Source: Cinnamomum chago
Lineage: Eukaryota > Streptophyta > Magnoliopsida > Laurales > Lauraceae
Length of the DNA stretch: 64,000 bases
Assembly (NCBI GenBank): GCA_038049695.1
Contig: CP142453.1
Span: 132,668,001 to 132,732,000 of the forward strand
Direction of reading: 5' to 3'
Of the stretch, positions 1 to 10,138 are shown piece by piece (position 1 is the first letter of the stretch; every line of letters starts with the position of its first letter). The notes beneath the pieces were generated by a model, which was not told the DNA's origin, did no database searches, and was given only the letters and a program-made list of their open reading frames with translations. The position numbers and the translations under genes are program-made.

Positions 1-697
1 GGGTTTTATCCCAATTGATGATATATATTTAGCATATGTGGATCGCCTACTTTGATAGTTTGTTTATGATTTGAATGCAATGTATCTCTTTCTATCAGAG
101 TGGTATGCATATCTTACAATCATGTTTATCGTTTACTCTCTTTAGTACTGCATATCTATGTGATTTATATATCTATCGTCTTGCCATCCGTTGTGTTGAT
201 GATGCTACTCTTGGTGCATAGGTACCGAGCTTTACTACCCCGAGGAGGAGGAGACGACGGAAGAAGTTCAAGCAGATCAGCCTGATGACTTCCTAGAGTA
301 TAGTACGGACGGCATTGTATAGCCGTGACGACCCTGTACACGAGAGCTTCACAATTATCCTCCTATCTTCATCTTTTGGTTTCTTTATACTTTTGTTTAG
401 GCCTAGTTTTAGTTGGCCTTTTTACTTGTAATTAATATGTTGTTAACAGTCTTAAACTTTAACCATAATTATGTTACTCAGTATATTGCTCTTAAACGAT
501 ACATCTTTAAGATACCTCTTGCATTATGAAGCTTCCGCTAATTGTTTATGTATTCGAGGAAATGTTAATACCTCACAGCGGTCTTCGATCCAGATGAGAC
601 ACGATTAGGGCAAGTGGAATGTGAGTATCATTGGAAAAAGTTTTAAATTGGCCCCAATCTCACGCATAACCCCGGTTTCACTTTTGGGGGCGTGACA
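1..697. mobile_element. Truncated LTR-like sequence at window edge
   Basis: The right end reads GGGGGCGTGACA; its reverse complement starts TGTCACGCCCCC, a common start for plant Ty3/gypsy LTRs. Inside, around 215-320, a stretch reads EEE-T-T-E-E-V-Q-A-D and then stops, which resembles the tail of a polyprotein. The other end lies outside the window, so neither a target duplication nor a partner LTR can be checked. The type of element is an inference. Confidence 0.35.
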
Positions 698-2280
698 CAT
701 GTGGTGTGGATGAAATGGGTGTGCCTATTTCTTTGAGTTGATGTAGGCATTGTTCTCTTGTGGGAGGCATAAGAGCATTTTGTTTTATTTTGCTTGTTGG
801 GCTGGGATGTTTTGTATAAGAAAGAACAGAATTATATGGTTTGGATCATTTGGAATATGACTGATCAGTTTGATTTTGTCATTTGTACTTATCTCGTTTG
901 TACTTAAGAAGTGCAGTTTTAAAGAAAAAAAATCAAATGTTGGCCTGATATGCTGTCTTTTTTTTTTATCCCAAATTGGATGCTTCTAGGTGTCTCTCTG
1001 CTAGATGGGTGAGTGGTACAGAGTCTGTGAGGCAACCTACATCTTGGGCAGCTGTGTGAGATAAGTAGCCCATGCCATTGGGTTGTCTCGCTAGCGTGTT
1101 CTTAACTTATTGATCAAACCTGGTATTCAGGAACATTGAGAAGAGTTGATGGGCTAGCTAGCCCAATTGGATGTTTATTTCTTCGCTGATTGGAAAATGG
1201 CAAACATTCCACAGTTGGTGACGTTTTGAATGGTTTGGTAAATGTTAAAAACCACCATGAACAAGTTTGGAGATGTAGCCTGTGTTATGTACCATTTAAC
1301 CCAACATTCAAATAACAGAAATTCCGCACCTTCAGATCCATTCGATAAAAACTATATTACTATCAACGGGTAGCTAATATAAACTTGGCGAGAAACCTGA
1401 CAATGATGGGTTGTGCCCCGGCATCCATAAGCCACTGTTTGGCCTTAGCAGAACCGAAACACATTTCTTGAATACAAACACATCATGAAGAATGCAAGGC
1501 AATTTTAACTTCACCATAGCGCAGCCAAACCTATCAATTCCTCAATATCCTTATATTAAGTTCCGTTATCCCTGAATGCACCTTGCATAAACAATGGCCC
1601 ATTAACAACACAAGCACAATTTTGTGAATAGATTCTAGCTGTTAAACTAAGTTTACAACTCAATCCATACCAAGGATTCACTAAATTCACAACTCAACTC
1701 CTTCAATTCATAAATCATTCCTCCTAAATGTGTTTGGAGATTTTAGCACATTGGATGGCCAAGATGATGCTTTAACCCTAACCTGTTGTCAAGATCAAAA
1801 TACCAATGTGGTTCAAAAATCAACAGAAAGAAAGTGGATGCGCTTAGCTCACAGAGACGCCTCAAATCTTTAATCTATTATTCTATGCCATGTACTCAAA
1901 CCTCATCAATGACCATGTTGCCAACTCAAGTCATGCATGCTCCAAACAAGCAAGCAAAGTCAAGGATCAGATCCCAGAAGCAACATGTAAACTTTGGAAA
2001 ATATAAGAAGGGAGTTTTTCAACTCAATTCACTCAATTCCAACACAAACCAAAGCAATGAATCAATTCAATTGCATAGTTACTTTGGAGAAAAAAAACTG
2101 GCAATTATGATCCAAAAGTTTGACATAAGGTATCAAAAAAATCTTTTCTTAACAGCATCCCTCTCCATATTATCAACCCAAAGAACACCTATAAGCACTC
2201 AAGTAAATTTCCTCCCAAAAAGCTGAAAAGGAGAGGAAGAAAATAAGTGCTAGATTAGTCATGGTGGCGGAGGTCCCGGC
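698..2280. other. Intergenic stretch, no gene seen
   Basis: No open frame with an ATG and protein-like composition was found. The stretch holds poly-T at 957-967, a short palindrome GGGCTAGCTAGCCC near 1150, and A-rich sequence toward 2220. If the minus-strand leader at 2883-3268 belongs to a real gene, part of this stretch could be its introns or 3' end, but no exon chain could be traced. Confidence 0.5.
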
Positions 2281-2337
2281 TCAAATAGAGGTGGTCAGCA
2301 GCTTGTAAATAGACCACAGCAGCAGAGGAACCATAAA
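2281..2337 (-). other. Possible second exon with 17-codon ORF
   Basis: On the minus strand a pyrimidine-rich tract ends in a CAG acceptor at 2338-2340, followed at once by TTTATGG and a short ORF (MVPLLLWSIYKLLTTSI, then TGA at 2281-2283). A second frame through the same stretch is also open (YGSSAAVVYLQAADHLYL and on). I do not recognise either peptide. It lies about 550 bp downstream of the candidate donor at 2882, so it could be the second exon of the same transcript. It could equally be chance. Confidence 0.2.
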
Positions 2338-2394
2338 CTGTCCAGATTAAAAAATAAAAAAAGAGCACACACTATGTCAAATTCACAATTTTAA

Positions 2395-2540
2395 CAAAAC
2401 CCAGAACCCAAAATCAACAGAAGAATATGAAATCTCAAAAAAATAAAAAAATAAAAAAAAATAAAAACAAACCCAAGAACCAGTATCATAAAAATAGCCA
2501 ATCTGAAAAGGGCAAAAAAAATTCTAAAAAAGGAGAAACA
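2395..2540. repeat. A-rich low-complexity tract
   Basis: Runs of A broken by single T or C bases (AAAAATAAAAAAATAAAA type) fill this stretch. On the minus strand they form the T-rich interior expected of a plant intron, which fits the leader at 2883-3268. Confidence 0.6.
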
Positions 2541-2882
2541 ACCCAGATGGTTCCATGAGCATAACAAGCATCGTCATCATCAACATATACCATCTCCAGA
2601 AAAAATCCTCAAAACCCATTTCCAAAGACCAAAAGAACGATCTCCAATACAATTTTAACAAAAACCAGAACCCAAAAAAGCCCTAGCCGGATTGTAAGAG
2701 AGAAAATGGGTTTGGATGGGGGCCTATTGGAAATCAGAAGCCATCCAAACCCTCCCTTTAACCCATCTCCAAGTCAGACTTCAGATCAATCACTTACAAT
2801 AGATTAAGAACAAAAAACCCAAAATACCATTTCTACTGGTTGCAGAGGGAGAAAATTGAAAAGCAGAGAGAGAGGGCCTAAC

Positions 2883-3268
2883 CTGGCGGGAGAGAGACGA
2901 GGACGATTGTATTTTGCAATCGCAGGATAGAGACGACGATTGGGATCGATCGTCTTTGGTCGCGAGAGAGAGGGTGCCAGTCGCGCGAGGATGACGATCG
3001 TTCCTGGCAGAATGGAGAGAGAGAGGAGAGAGCGCCAGTGATGGAAATGGGGGAATGGATGGAGAGAGAGAGAGAGAGAAGAGAGTCGGGGCCAAGTCGT
3101 TCTTGATTTTTTATTCTGGCCTCAGATGAAAAGCGGGAAATGAAAGGCTTTGGGCGGGCTCCACGCATGAGGCACTTGAAGCACTTAACATCAGTGTATC
3201 CAGCGCTCTCCACTCGTGTCCAGCTGAGGCTCTCCTCAACTCCTCCCCATAATATGTATATATATATA
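2883..3268 (-). promoter_or_regulatory. Candidate promoter and non-coding first exon
   Basis: Read on the minus strand, a TATA-rich block (TATATATATATA, 3253-3268) is followed by about 340 bp of CT-rich leader, including a (CT)n run near 3060-3080. The leader ends in CCCGCCAG followed by GTTAGGCCC, a plausible 5' splice donor (exon end 2883). CT-rich 5' leaders ending in a GT donor are typical of plant housekeeping promoters. Open frames cross the leader, but none starts at a convincing ATG. No complete downstream coding sequence was found, so this may be a relic or a captured promoter. Confidence 0.35.
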
Positions 3269-3299
3269 AGTCACGTTTAAATCTTTCTATCTCCCACAT

Positions 3300-3795
3300 C
3301 TTGATGGCGCCCCAGGTGGAGCCAACTACCTTCTCCCATTTACACAGTCTCCATATCTCTTAATTTATAAGAGTGTGAGAGCTATTTATTTTTCTTTCTA
3401 TAAATATTGTTATTTTTAGAAGATTTTCACATACGAGCATATTGCATGTTGTGTTCATGTTATCTAGGACAACGAACCCACTTAAATGCATTCTTATGAA
3501 TGCGTTAAGATAGATGGAGAGGTCTCTTTATGGATAAGAAAGATCTACCACATCAAATTATACCAGTCATTGACTTAACAGCCTCGAAGTTTAATTCAAC
3601 AGTAAATTGGATGTGGTGCCATATCAGGATGGATAAGAGTGTGAAACAAGCTACACTAATCAAAAGTGAGCCCAAATGGACCCAATAGAGCTAGTATGTA
3701 CATTCAGTCTGCCTGTAGGAGGAAATCCCCCTATTATCTAATATCTACACCCATGATAATTTTCTTTAAAACAATAGGAAAGCATCATATTTCAA
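3300..3795. other. Intergenic stretch, nothing recognised
   Basis: AT-rich sequence lies between the candidate promoter and the next TIR element. No ORF, tRNA-like boxes or terminal repeats were seen. Confidence 0.5.
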
Positions 3796-3796
3796 T

Positions 3797-4343
3797 GGGT
3801 GCTCATGGGCCAGTAGGGCTGGGCTGGAGCTTGTCCAAGCCCAACCCTTTTGTTTATTGGGCCTAAAAGTCAGGCTGATATCCGTCAAAGGGTATGAAAG
3901 CCAGCCTCGGACAAGCTGATTATCAGAATAATACACCACATTGTTATAAATATATCGGGCCCAGCTAGGTATTTGATCATATATAAATAGCGGTTTGGGC
4001 CTGGTCCATCTAACAATCAGGCCATAAATTAGGCATAGGTACAACCCAAGGCTTAAAAATTCCAAATCTTGCCCAATGTTACGAGTGTTCATGGGCCGGG
4101 TTAAGGCATATCCATTCTCGGCCTGGCTTTAGAAACACTGGCCCAGGCCCGGCCCGAGCGATAATAGTTAGGCCCGAGCCCACCCATATAATCAACCGGG
4201 CAAGGCTGAACTGAGCTTTTCATCACTTTTGTGGGCATTAGAGCACTAATTAAATTAAATTGCATGCATTTCTTACGCAAGTCAAGCTGGGTCGGGCTAT
4301 GGGCTTTCCATCACTTAACCCAAGCGTGGCTCATGAGCACCCC
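3797..4343. mobile_element. hAT-like non-autonomous element, GGTGCTCATGGGCC ends
   Basis: The left end GGTGCTCATGGGCC (about 3798) and the right end GGCTCATGAGCACC (4329-4342) form an imperfect terminal inverted repeat. The interior is full of GGCCCGAGCC-type motifs (4130-4210), usual for plant hAT-related repeats of this kind. A clear 8-bp target duplication could not be fixed, so the ends are approximate. A diverged piece of the same family lies at 41262-41405, and 26027-26417 has related ends. Confidence 0.45.
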
Positions 4344-4873
4344 TACTCAATGAGGATTGTGCTCAGGTTGGCCCGAAAAACGATCGCCCCTAATAATCCA
4401 TCAATAGAAGAGAAGAGTTGTGCATAAAATACCCTACAGCCACTCAAGGGTACCTTGATTTTGCGACTGTTGCTTTTCTGGCTACTCTGTTAAGGTTGAA
4501 GCCAGAGGATGCAAATCTTACATGTGGAAATTTTCTGAAAGTTCTGCACTTTCTACAGTATATCTATCCATTTTGATTACGAAGTGAAGCATTTTGGTAC
4601 AAAGTAGAAGTTGGTTTAATATGGCATGAGAGAAGATGTGTTGGGAGTTGGGACTACACATGAGTTCATCATCTTGATTTCCTCAAAACATTTGGCTATA
4701 CACCAGGGAAAAGGAATAATGCCTTGCATTGCACAAAAGGAATCACCTTTACCTTCTAAAGCACCAATATTATAATGAGTGAGACTAGTGAAAGATGAAA
4801 ATCAAAGGAGCAAGTGTTGAACAGCTTGGTAATCTATAATTGTTGTCATTTGCTACCTATATTTTACAGGTGG
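4344..4873. other. Intergenic stretch, nothing recognised
   Basis: No convincing ORF, RNA gene or terminal repeat was seen between the hAT-like element and the solo LTR. Confidence 0.5.
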
Positions 4874-7109
4874 GATTTTGTCACGACCCGGCCCCGAGAT
4901 CAGAGTCATTAGGGTTAACCCCCGGGTCGCGATGTAATCATACTTACTCCCGTAAACCCCGTTGAACCGAAGTTACAACGAAGTCTATAAGGGATCTTGC
5001 ATACGTACCTGTCAATGTACAGTGCGGAATATACAAATAATATACATTGACAACTAACTTAACAAAATGAATTTAATACTTTACTTTACATCGTTTCAGT
5101 TTTCCTATATCAACCACTGCATATATTACATACAATGCAGGGGACATCATATACAGTACCTACAATACCAAAATGATTATACAAAATAACTTATACAAAG
5201 TTTCCAAAAGATTTTCCATATATACGCTCTCTAATCATGTCCATTCGGCTAGGCCTCCTGTAGGTAACGGATGGGCCTCTTCCACTGTCTGGACGGTCGC
5301 TGAGGGACCGGCACGGGCAACTGAGCCTGTAATATCATCAGTAATACCGTGAACACGACGGTTCAACAAGGTATACATACATTTATGACATGTCCATAAT
5401 TACTAGCAATTTATTGTCTAACAGTGCTAAACAATTCATAATAACCATAAATAACAATAACAATAATATGGCAACTACACTAGCATTGGTTTCAACTCCA
5501 TTCTATTCATTTCATCTTCCAAAAGAAAGATATGCATATTCATTTATTCATTAGGTTCAACCTTTATTAATGGCTTTTCAGTGTATGACCTTTCAGTCAA
5601 TGACCTTTCGGTCCAAATAAGGTGGGATCTCCCAGTGTCTTGATCAGAGATCACTGGTGTCACCACGGGCTCCGGAACACCCCAATCTCATCTACTGCAG
5701 TAGGAATAGTCATTTCATTTCTCAATTCATTCAATTCAATTCAATAATGAGTTTAAGAAACCGCTAGGTAGTGCCAAACCCGTTAACCCTTCGTATCAAT
5801 CTCATTCTCACTCTAAAGCAAACCTCTATCCAATCCTCTAACCAACCATCGAGTGTAACTATGGTTATCAATGCAAAGTATTACTTTTGATGACATTACT
5901 TAATTGATTATGCATTCGAATAACCTTAGATAACACTTATGGAGGTATACATATCACTTAACTATACGAGAACTAGTGATGACCACATAAGCGATCTTAG
6001 ATCTCGAAATTTCCACTTTACTATTAATGACATTTCTGTTAGGTTCGCTCGAGCGAGTAAAGTTCGCTCGAGCGGACACTTTACAGAAGGATGGTCGCTC
6101 GACCGCACTTTAATGTTCGCTCGAGCGACCAGTCCAGGACGCGTTTTCCTGAAACAGAACCTCGGTCGCTCGAGCGACCCCCTGTTCGCTCGAGCGAACT
6201 GTCCAGAATTTGACTCCGAAATTCTGATTCTTTCTCTCTTCTTTCTCACTCACTTATCCCTTATTCCTCCACAACCTGCAAGCATAATGGGACCTCCTGT
6301 CCCCATCCACACACACCATCCATTTCAACTAATCTAACAATTCATACACAATCTAATTAGGGTTTTGAAACCCATAATGCACCCTAAACATCAATTCTTT
6401 CTATCAAAATCCACAAAACTACAAAACTACTTCAATAAGCATAAGCATATGTATCACTTGCCTTAATGGAAGCTTAGACTCCTTGTTTAGCTTGATTTGA
6501 GTTGGATTTTCCTCAAGGTGAAGCTTGACTTCCAAACATACTCCAAGAAGATGAAGAAGAAGATGAAGAAGAGGAAGATGATGGCTGCCCTCAACTTAAA
6601 TCACCTCACACCCACACTCGATGAAGGAATGGAGGAAGAAAGAAGAAGAAAAAGGAGTGAACTGCTGCTGCTGGAGATAAATGAACTCAATGGAGTTCCT
6701 CATCTCATCTTATAAGGGAAATTTGCATTTGACCCCCCATTTATTCTCTCATTTACAAATCAAGTCAATTAACGGTCTCTTTGATCCGTTAGTCATCGAA
6801 TCACTTCAAGTCTTTTATGAAAGTTAGCGTACTCGTCGAGATACACATGTTGGTATCAAGAGTTTCCGACTTCGACAAAATACGTATAAATCCATATTTA
6901 TACACAAGTCCTTCATTTGCTTGTTTAAGCTCCATTTCGATTCAATTTAGTTCTTAATCTTGTCTACATTTCACTAAGCCTACATTAGGCTACGCCAACT
7001 TCATTTGGTGATAAATCACCATTAAGTCATTTAATCCGGCTTAATTAGTCTTAAGTTCCATTAACTAGAGTTAATTAAGATTAGCTCGGGGACGGAGCCT
7101 AACAGATTT
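4874..7109. mobile_element. Solo LTR (4879-7104) with 5-bp target duplication
   Basis: The element begins TGTCACGACCCGGCCCCGAG at 4879 and ends CTCGGGGACGGAGCCTAACA at 7104. This is the canonical TG...CA form, and the ends share a short inverted CCCCGAG motif. The direct repeat GATTT occurs immediately before (4874-4878) and after (7105-7109), matching the 5-bp target duplication of Ty3/gypsy and Ty1/copia integrases. There is no internal coding region and no second LTR, so this is a solo LTR left by LTR-LTR recombination. At about 2.2 kb it is a long LTR. A TCG-rich palindrome cluster sits at 6043-6199. Confidence 0.8.
6043..6199. repeat. Cluster of six CTCGAG-centred palindromes
   Basis: Six copies of a 14-16 bp palindromic word occur within 157 bp of the solo LTR: 6043-6056, 6062-6075, 6093-6106, 6115-6130, 6164-6179 and 6184-6199. 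The best copies are perfect, for example GGTCGCTCGAGCGACC and GTTCGCTCGAGCGAAC. The copies differ at their edges but mostly keep the TCGCTCGAGCGA core. They may be binding sites or a cruciform-prone LTR feature; the function is unknown. Confidence 0.8.
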
Positions 7110-7240
7110 GCAAGAAGGCTGACTCAAGGGAAAATGAAAGAAATAACCACACACATGCACTCCCCCTCCCTGTTCAGATTGATGGGGAGCCATGGGATCC
7201 AGCAATATAATAAACCAGTATGGGTAAGTTGAACAAGTGC

Positions 7241-7262
7241 TATATATATATATATATATATA
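7241..7262. repeat. (TA)n microsatellite
   Basis: This is an uninterrupted TATATA run directly 5' of the copia fragment. A second (TA)n run lies near 7695-7715. Confidence 0.85.
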
Positions 7263-7533
7263 TGGGAAAGTTTCAACCTGAAGGCTTCATAATTGAAGGT
7301 CAGGAAGACATGGTCTGCAAACTTAAGAAATCAATATATGGACTGAAGCAAGCTTCGAGGCAATGGTATCTAAAGTTTCATGAAATCATTACTGCCTTCG
7401 ATTTCAAAGAAAACATAGTTGACCCTTGCATATATCTCAAGATCAGTGGGAGTAAGTTCATATTTTTGGTTCTGTATGTTGATGACATATTACTGGCTAA
7501 CAGCGACCTTGGTCTGTTACATGAGACAAAGGC
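7262..7533 (+). pseudogene. Ty1/copia reverse-transcriptase fragment
   Basis: The open frame shows the copia RT signature: F-Q-P-E-G-F, then VCKLKKSIYGLKQASRQWY, then DPCIYLK, then the catalytic LYVDDILLA with the YVDD box. In complete copia polyproteins these lie in the C-terminal third, followed by about 400 more residues with RNase H. Here the frame is cut off just after LLHETK by a small TIR element at 7534, and no gag, integrase or LTR belonging to it was found nearby. It is a short dead fragment. Confidence 0.85.
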
Positions 7534-7670
7534 CTCCCCATAGGGTGAGAGACACTTCCCATTTTTGCACATGAAGACAAGGAAGTGTACCTCACCCTAT
7601 GTACTTGAAAAGTAACTTTTGTACTTGAAAATGTCCAATTATAGAAGTGTCCCTCACCCTATGGTGAGGG
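7534..7670. mobile_element. 137-bp MITE with CATAGGGTGAG ends
   Basis: The left arm (CCTCCCCATAGGGTGAGAGA, 7534-7560) and right arm (7644-7670, reverse complement CCCTCACCATAGGGTGAGGG) form a terminal inverted repeat of about 27 bp. A second CCTCACCCTATG lies inside. The element truncates the copia fragment. No clear target duplication was found, so the superfamily is open. Confidence 0.55.
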
Positions 7671-7903
7671 ATTGATGCACTTGAAACCTCCCCTATATAT
7701 ATATATATATATATATAATAAACCAGTAGTGCTTCATATTTTATGTTTTGAAAAAGTGCAATCACATGGTATCTCTGTTACCAGTGAAACCGGTATTTTA
7801 CAGGAAAAACCAGTTATGAAATGGTTTTGTTTTCAAAACATGGGTAGTAACATGGTATTTTGTTCCATGTTCAAATTCAAAGTGGTGTGGTCTGTATACG
7901 CAG

Positions 7904-8438
7904 AGAAATTCTATTTTTACCGTGAGAATAACTGAGCTCACCCATTTTTTTTTAAAAAGAATCATTACCAAAATACCCATGTATGAAATGATGAAAATAC
8001 CCACAAGCTTCATTGGCTGTGAAACCACGTGCATATCTCATGTGCACCTGTATGCACGGGGTTTCACAATTGTGCGCCTCTTTATGTACACGGCCCACGC
8101 GAAGAAAGAGGAGAAGATGGTCACCGGTGATGGTGGGGCTGAAAGGAGAGCTCGCCAGAGAGAGAGATGGTCGCCGGTAATGGGGCTGCCGTCTAGGTTT
8201 GGTCGCAGCTGGTTGGAGGGGAAGAGAAGATCGAGGAGAAGAGAGGGGAGCTCGTCGGTAGCAAAAGGGAAGAGGAGAGGAGAGGAAAGGAAAGGAAAGG
8301 AGAGAAGATGAGAAGCGGGTGTTTTGGGTATTATTAAGGGTGGGCTCAACAAAAATGACTTCTTTTATTTTTTTAGGTGTGGTGAGCTAAGAAAGTGGGT
8401 GTGTTCGACAAACCATGTGAGTGCAAATAGAACTTCTG
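7904..8438. mobile_element. Mutator-like non-autonomous element
   Basis: The ends AGAAATTCTATTT (about 7904) and AAATAGAACTTCT (ending about 8437) are inverted copies, with CTCACCCA and TGGGTGTG-type motifs just inside. The flanks GTATACGCAG (7894-7903) and GTATATGTAG (8439-8448) agree at 8 of 10 bases, compatible with an aged 9-10 bp Mutator target duplication. The interior (8100-8320) is GA-rich and GC-richer than its surroundings. Open frames there look like low-complexity sequence rather than protein. Confidence 0.5.
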
Positions 8439-8448
8439 GTATATGTAG

Positions 8449-9820
8449 GATAGTTGTGGCCTTTTAACTATGGTATTCTTTTCCTCTTGAATCTGTACAA
8501 TAGAAGAAAAAAAAAAAAAAAAAGGTTGTCCATTGAAACTGTCCAGTTTTTTAATGGTATTAAACTCCTAGAACTTCTAAGCAATTGTCTTTATTAAAAG
8601 GGCAAGAAATTAAGGATTGAAGGTGAAGATCAGCAAGGGTCATCAAGTAATTAACCTCTCATTTGAAAGGAAATGTTTACTCACTCGTCACCATAGTTAA
8701 TTAAATATTAGGAAAGTAATGGTCCTATATTGATTTCCATGTTATGCTTAAAACTCTTTCTTATGAATTCCTAGGAATTCAATACAAAGTAGGCAAATGG
8801 AGGCCTCATATTTTTCAACACAACTGTTGCTGGCTAATGAATTTATTCATCTGTGCTTATTGGAGGCAAATGAGGGTATTGTTAATCTATGCATCTGTGC
8901 TTATTGGTCTACCTTTCTCTTGACTACTTCTCGACGATGAATTTCTTATGGGCATGAGAAGGGTGGAACCTGTAATCTTTTTACTCAGGCAAGTATCTTC
9001 ATCAGACATCTCCCCTCTAATTAGTAAATGTTTTAACTTACCCCCTTTTACTCTATGATCTCTTGGAAATTCATAATCGAGTAGACTGACAGGCCATCAG
9101 AAATCATACTTGTCCTAGCCAATTTTAGAATCCTTTTAAATATTCTGATCAAAACCTTCCACATGGTTTTTATGTGCAAACCACCCTAGGCTCACATATA
9201 TGATCAAGTTAGCCTCCTCATGCACTACCCTGTGAACTGACGCGAGCCTAAATTGACACTCATCCAACTATTAATTAGTCATAGTCTGATTGAAATCTGA
9301 AAAAAAAAAAAAATGTTTCAACTTGAGGGATATAGATCAATGAAATAGGATGATCTGATGCGCTTGATATCTTGCATATCTTTAAGGCTGATTTAAATGT
9401 TTTCATCCACCATCTTCATCTTCCCTATGGTTGGCATGGCCGCACCAGATTGGTTCCATAGGTTTCATCTTCCCCTTGCCTGGAATTGGATATCAGAGAA
9501 GACAACTTTCATTGTTCAGTTATGCATGTATTTGCAAACAAACAGTTTCCCAACAGTTCTAAGATTTATGAAGGAGTATTGTACTGAGTATGCATGCTTT
9601 CATGATGATAAAAGAGAACAAGCTTATAAAAAAGAAACAGGTTATCATATCTGTTTATTTCTACGTGATACAAACTGAAAGAAGTAAATTTACTCTTAAG
9701 GTTGCAACATAACTGAAAAAAAAAAAAAAAAACAGAGAGACTCGTTCCCATATCTAAAACTTTTCACTTATGTAGTATCCAAAGTACTTTCATCCCCATA
9801 TGAGAAAAAGGGGAGGCATT
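8449..9820. other. Intergenic stretch, nothing recognised
   Basis: AT-rich sequence with A-runs near 8503-8523, 9300-9313 and 9716-9732. No ORF with convincing protein composition. The part nearest 9820 probably includes the 3' UTR of the minus-strand gene at 9821-10138. Confidence 0.5.
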
Positions 9821-10138
9821 CTAAGCACCAGTCATGCATGAGAACATACTACGATTTCGATGGCTCCTAAAACCAACAACTTCCTTTGATAAACGAGCTT
9901 CTTCCTCCTTCCTCACCGGCGATAAGGACCTGACGGAGAATCTGTGATCGACCGACTTGCATCTCCGATGATCCATTCGTCCTTCATGGACCTTCTCAGG
10001 TGGCGGTGTCAGATATGCATGACTGTTGAACTCAGCCACCTGAAAGCTTTGCGCTGGGCCCTGTGACAAACACTTGTATTTCTTGCGAGTGTTGTTCCTC
10101 TTGATTGCCTTGTATACTAATGGTATCAGACCTTCCAT
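9821..10138 (-). CDS. Small conserved plant protein of unknown function (MEGLIPLVYK type)
   Basis: This is an intact 105-residue minus-strand frame from ATG at 10138 to TAG at 9821-9823. The start context ACAAATGG is good for plants. The protein begins MEGLIPLVYKAIKRNNTRKK, continues with YKCLSQGPAQSF, then a basic serine/arginine-rich middle (about residues 50-85), and ends RNRSMFSCMTGA. From memory, this N-terminus followed by a Y-x-C-L-S segment and an MFSC-x-TG end is a recurring layout of short plant proteins of unknown function; that recollection needs a search. Upstream of the ATG the minus strand reads TTTCTTGCTTTGTTAG then GCACATAACAA, a strong 3' splice acceptor, which suggests an intron in the 5' UTR. 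No membrane segment or signal peptide is visible. Confidence 0.7.
   Translation of the reverse strand: MEGLIPLVYKAIKRNNTRKKYKCLSQGPAQSFQVAEFNSHAYLTPPPEKVHEGRMDHRRCKSVDHRFSVRSLSPVRKEEEARLSKEVVGFRSHRNRSMFSCMTGA

Noticed and set aside
1786..2226. 146-codon plus-strand frame
   Set aside because: It begins at TTG, has no early ATG, and is lysine/asparagine/glutamine-rich as expected from A-rich DNA; no domain was recognised.
2790..3213. Overlapping minus-strand frames of 100-110 codons
   Set aside because: They are serine/leucine-rich translations of the CT-rich leader in two frames at once, typical of low-complexity DNA.
5939..6337. 132-codon frame inside the solo LTR
   Set aside because: Both strands are open because of the palindromic TCGCTCGAGCGA words; the ends and duplications show the region is an LTR.
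7922..8352. Open frames in the GA-rich interior of the 7904-8438 element
   Set aside because: Arginine/lysine/glutamate or serine/leucine low complexity on opposite strands; no domain.
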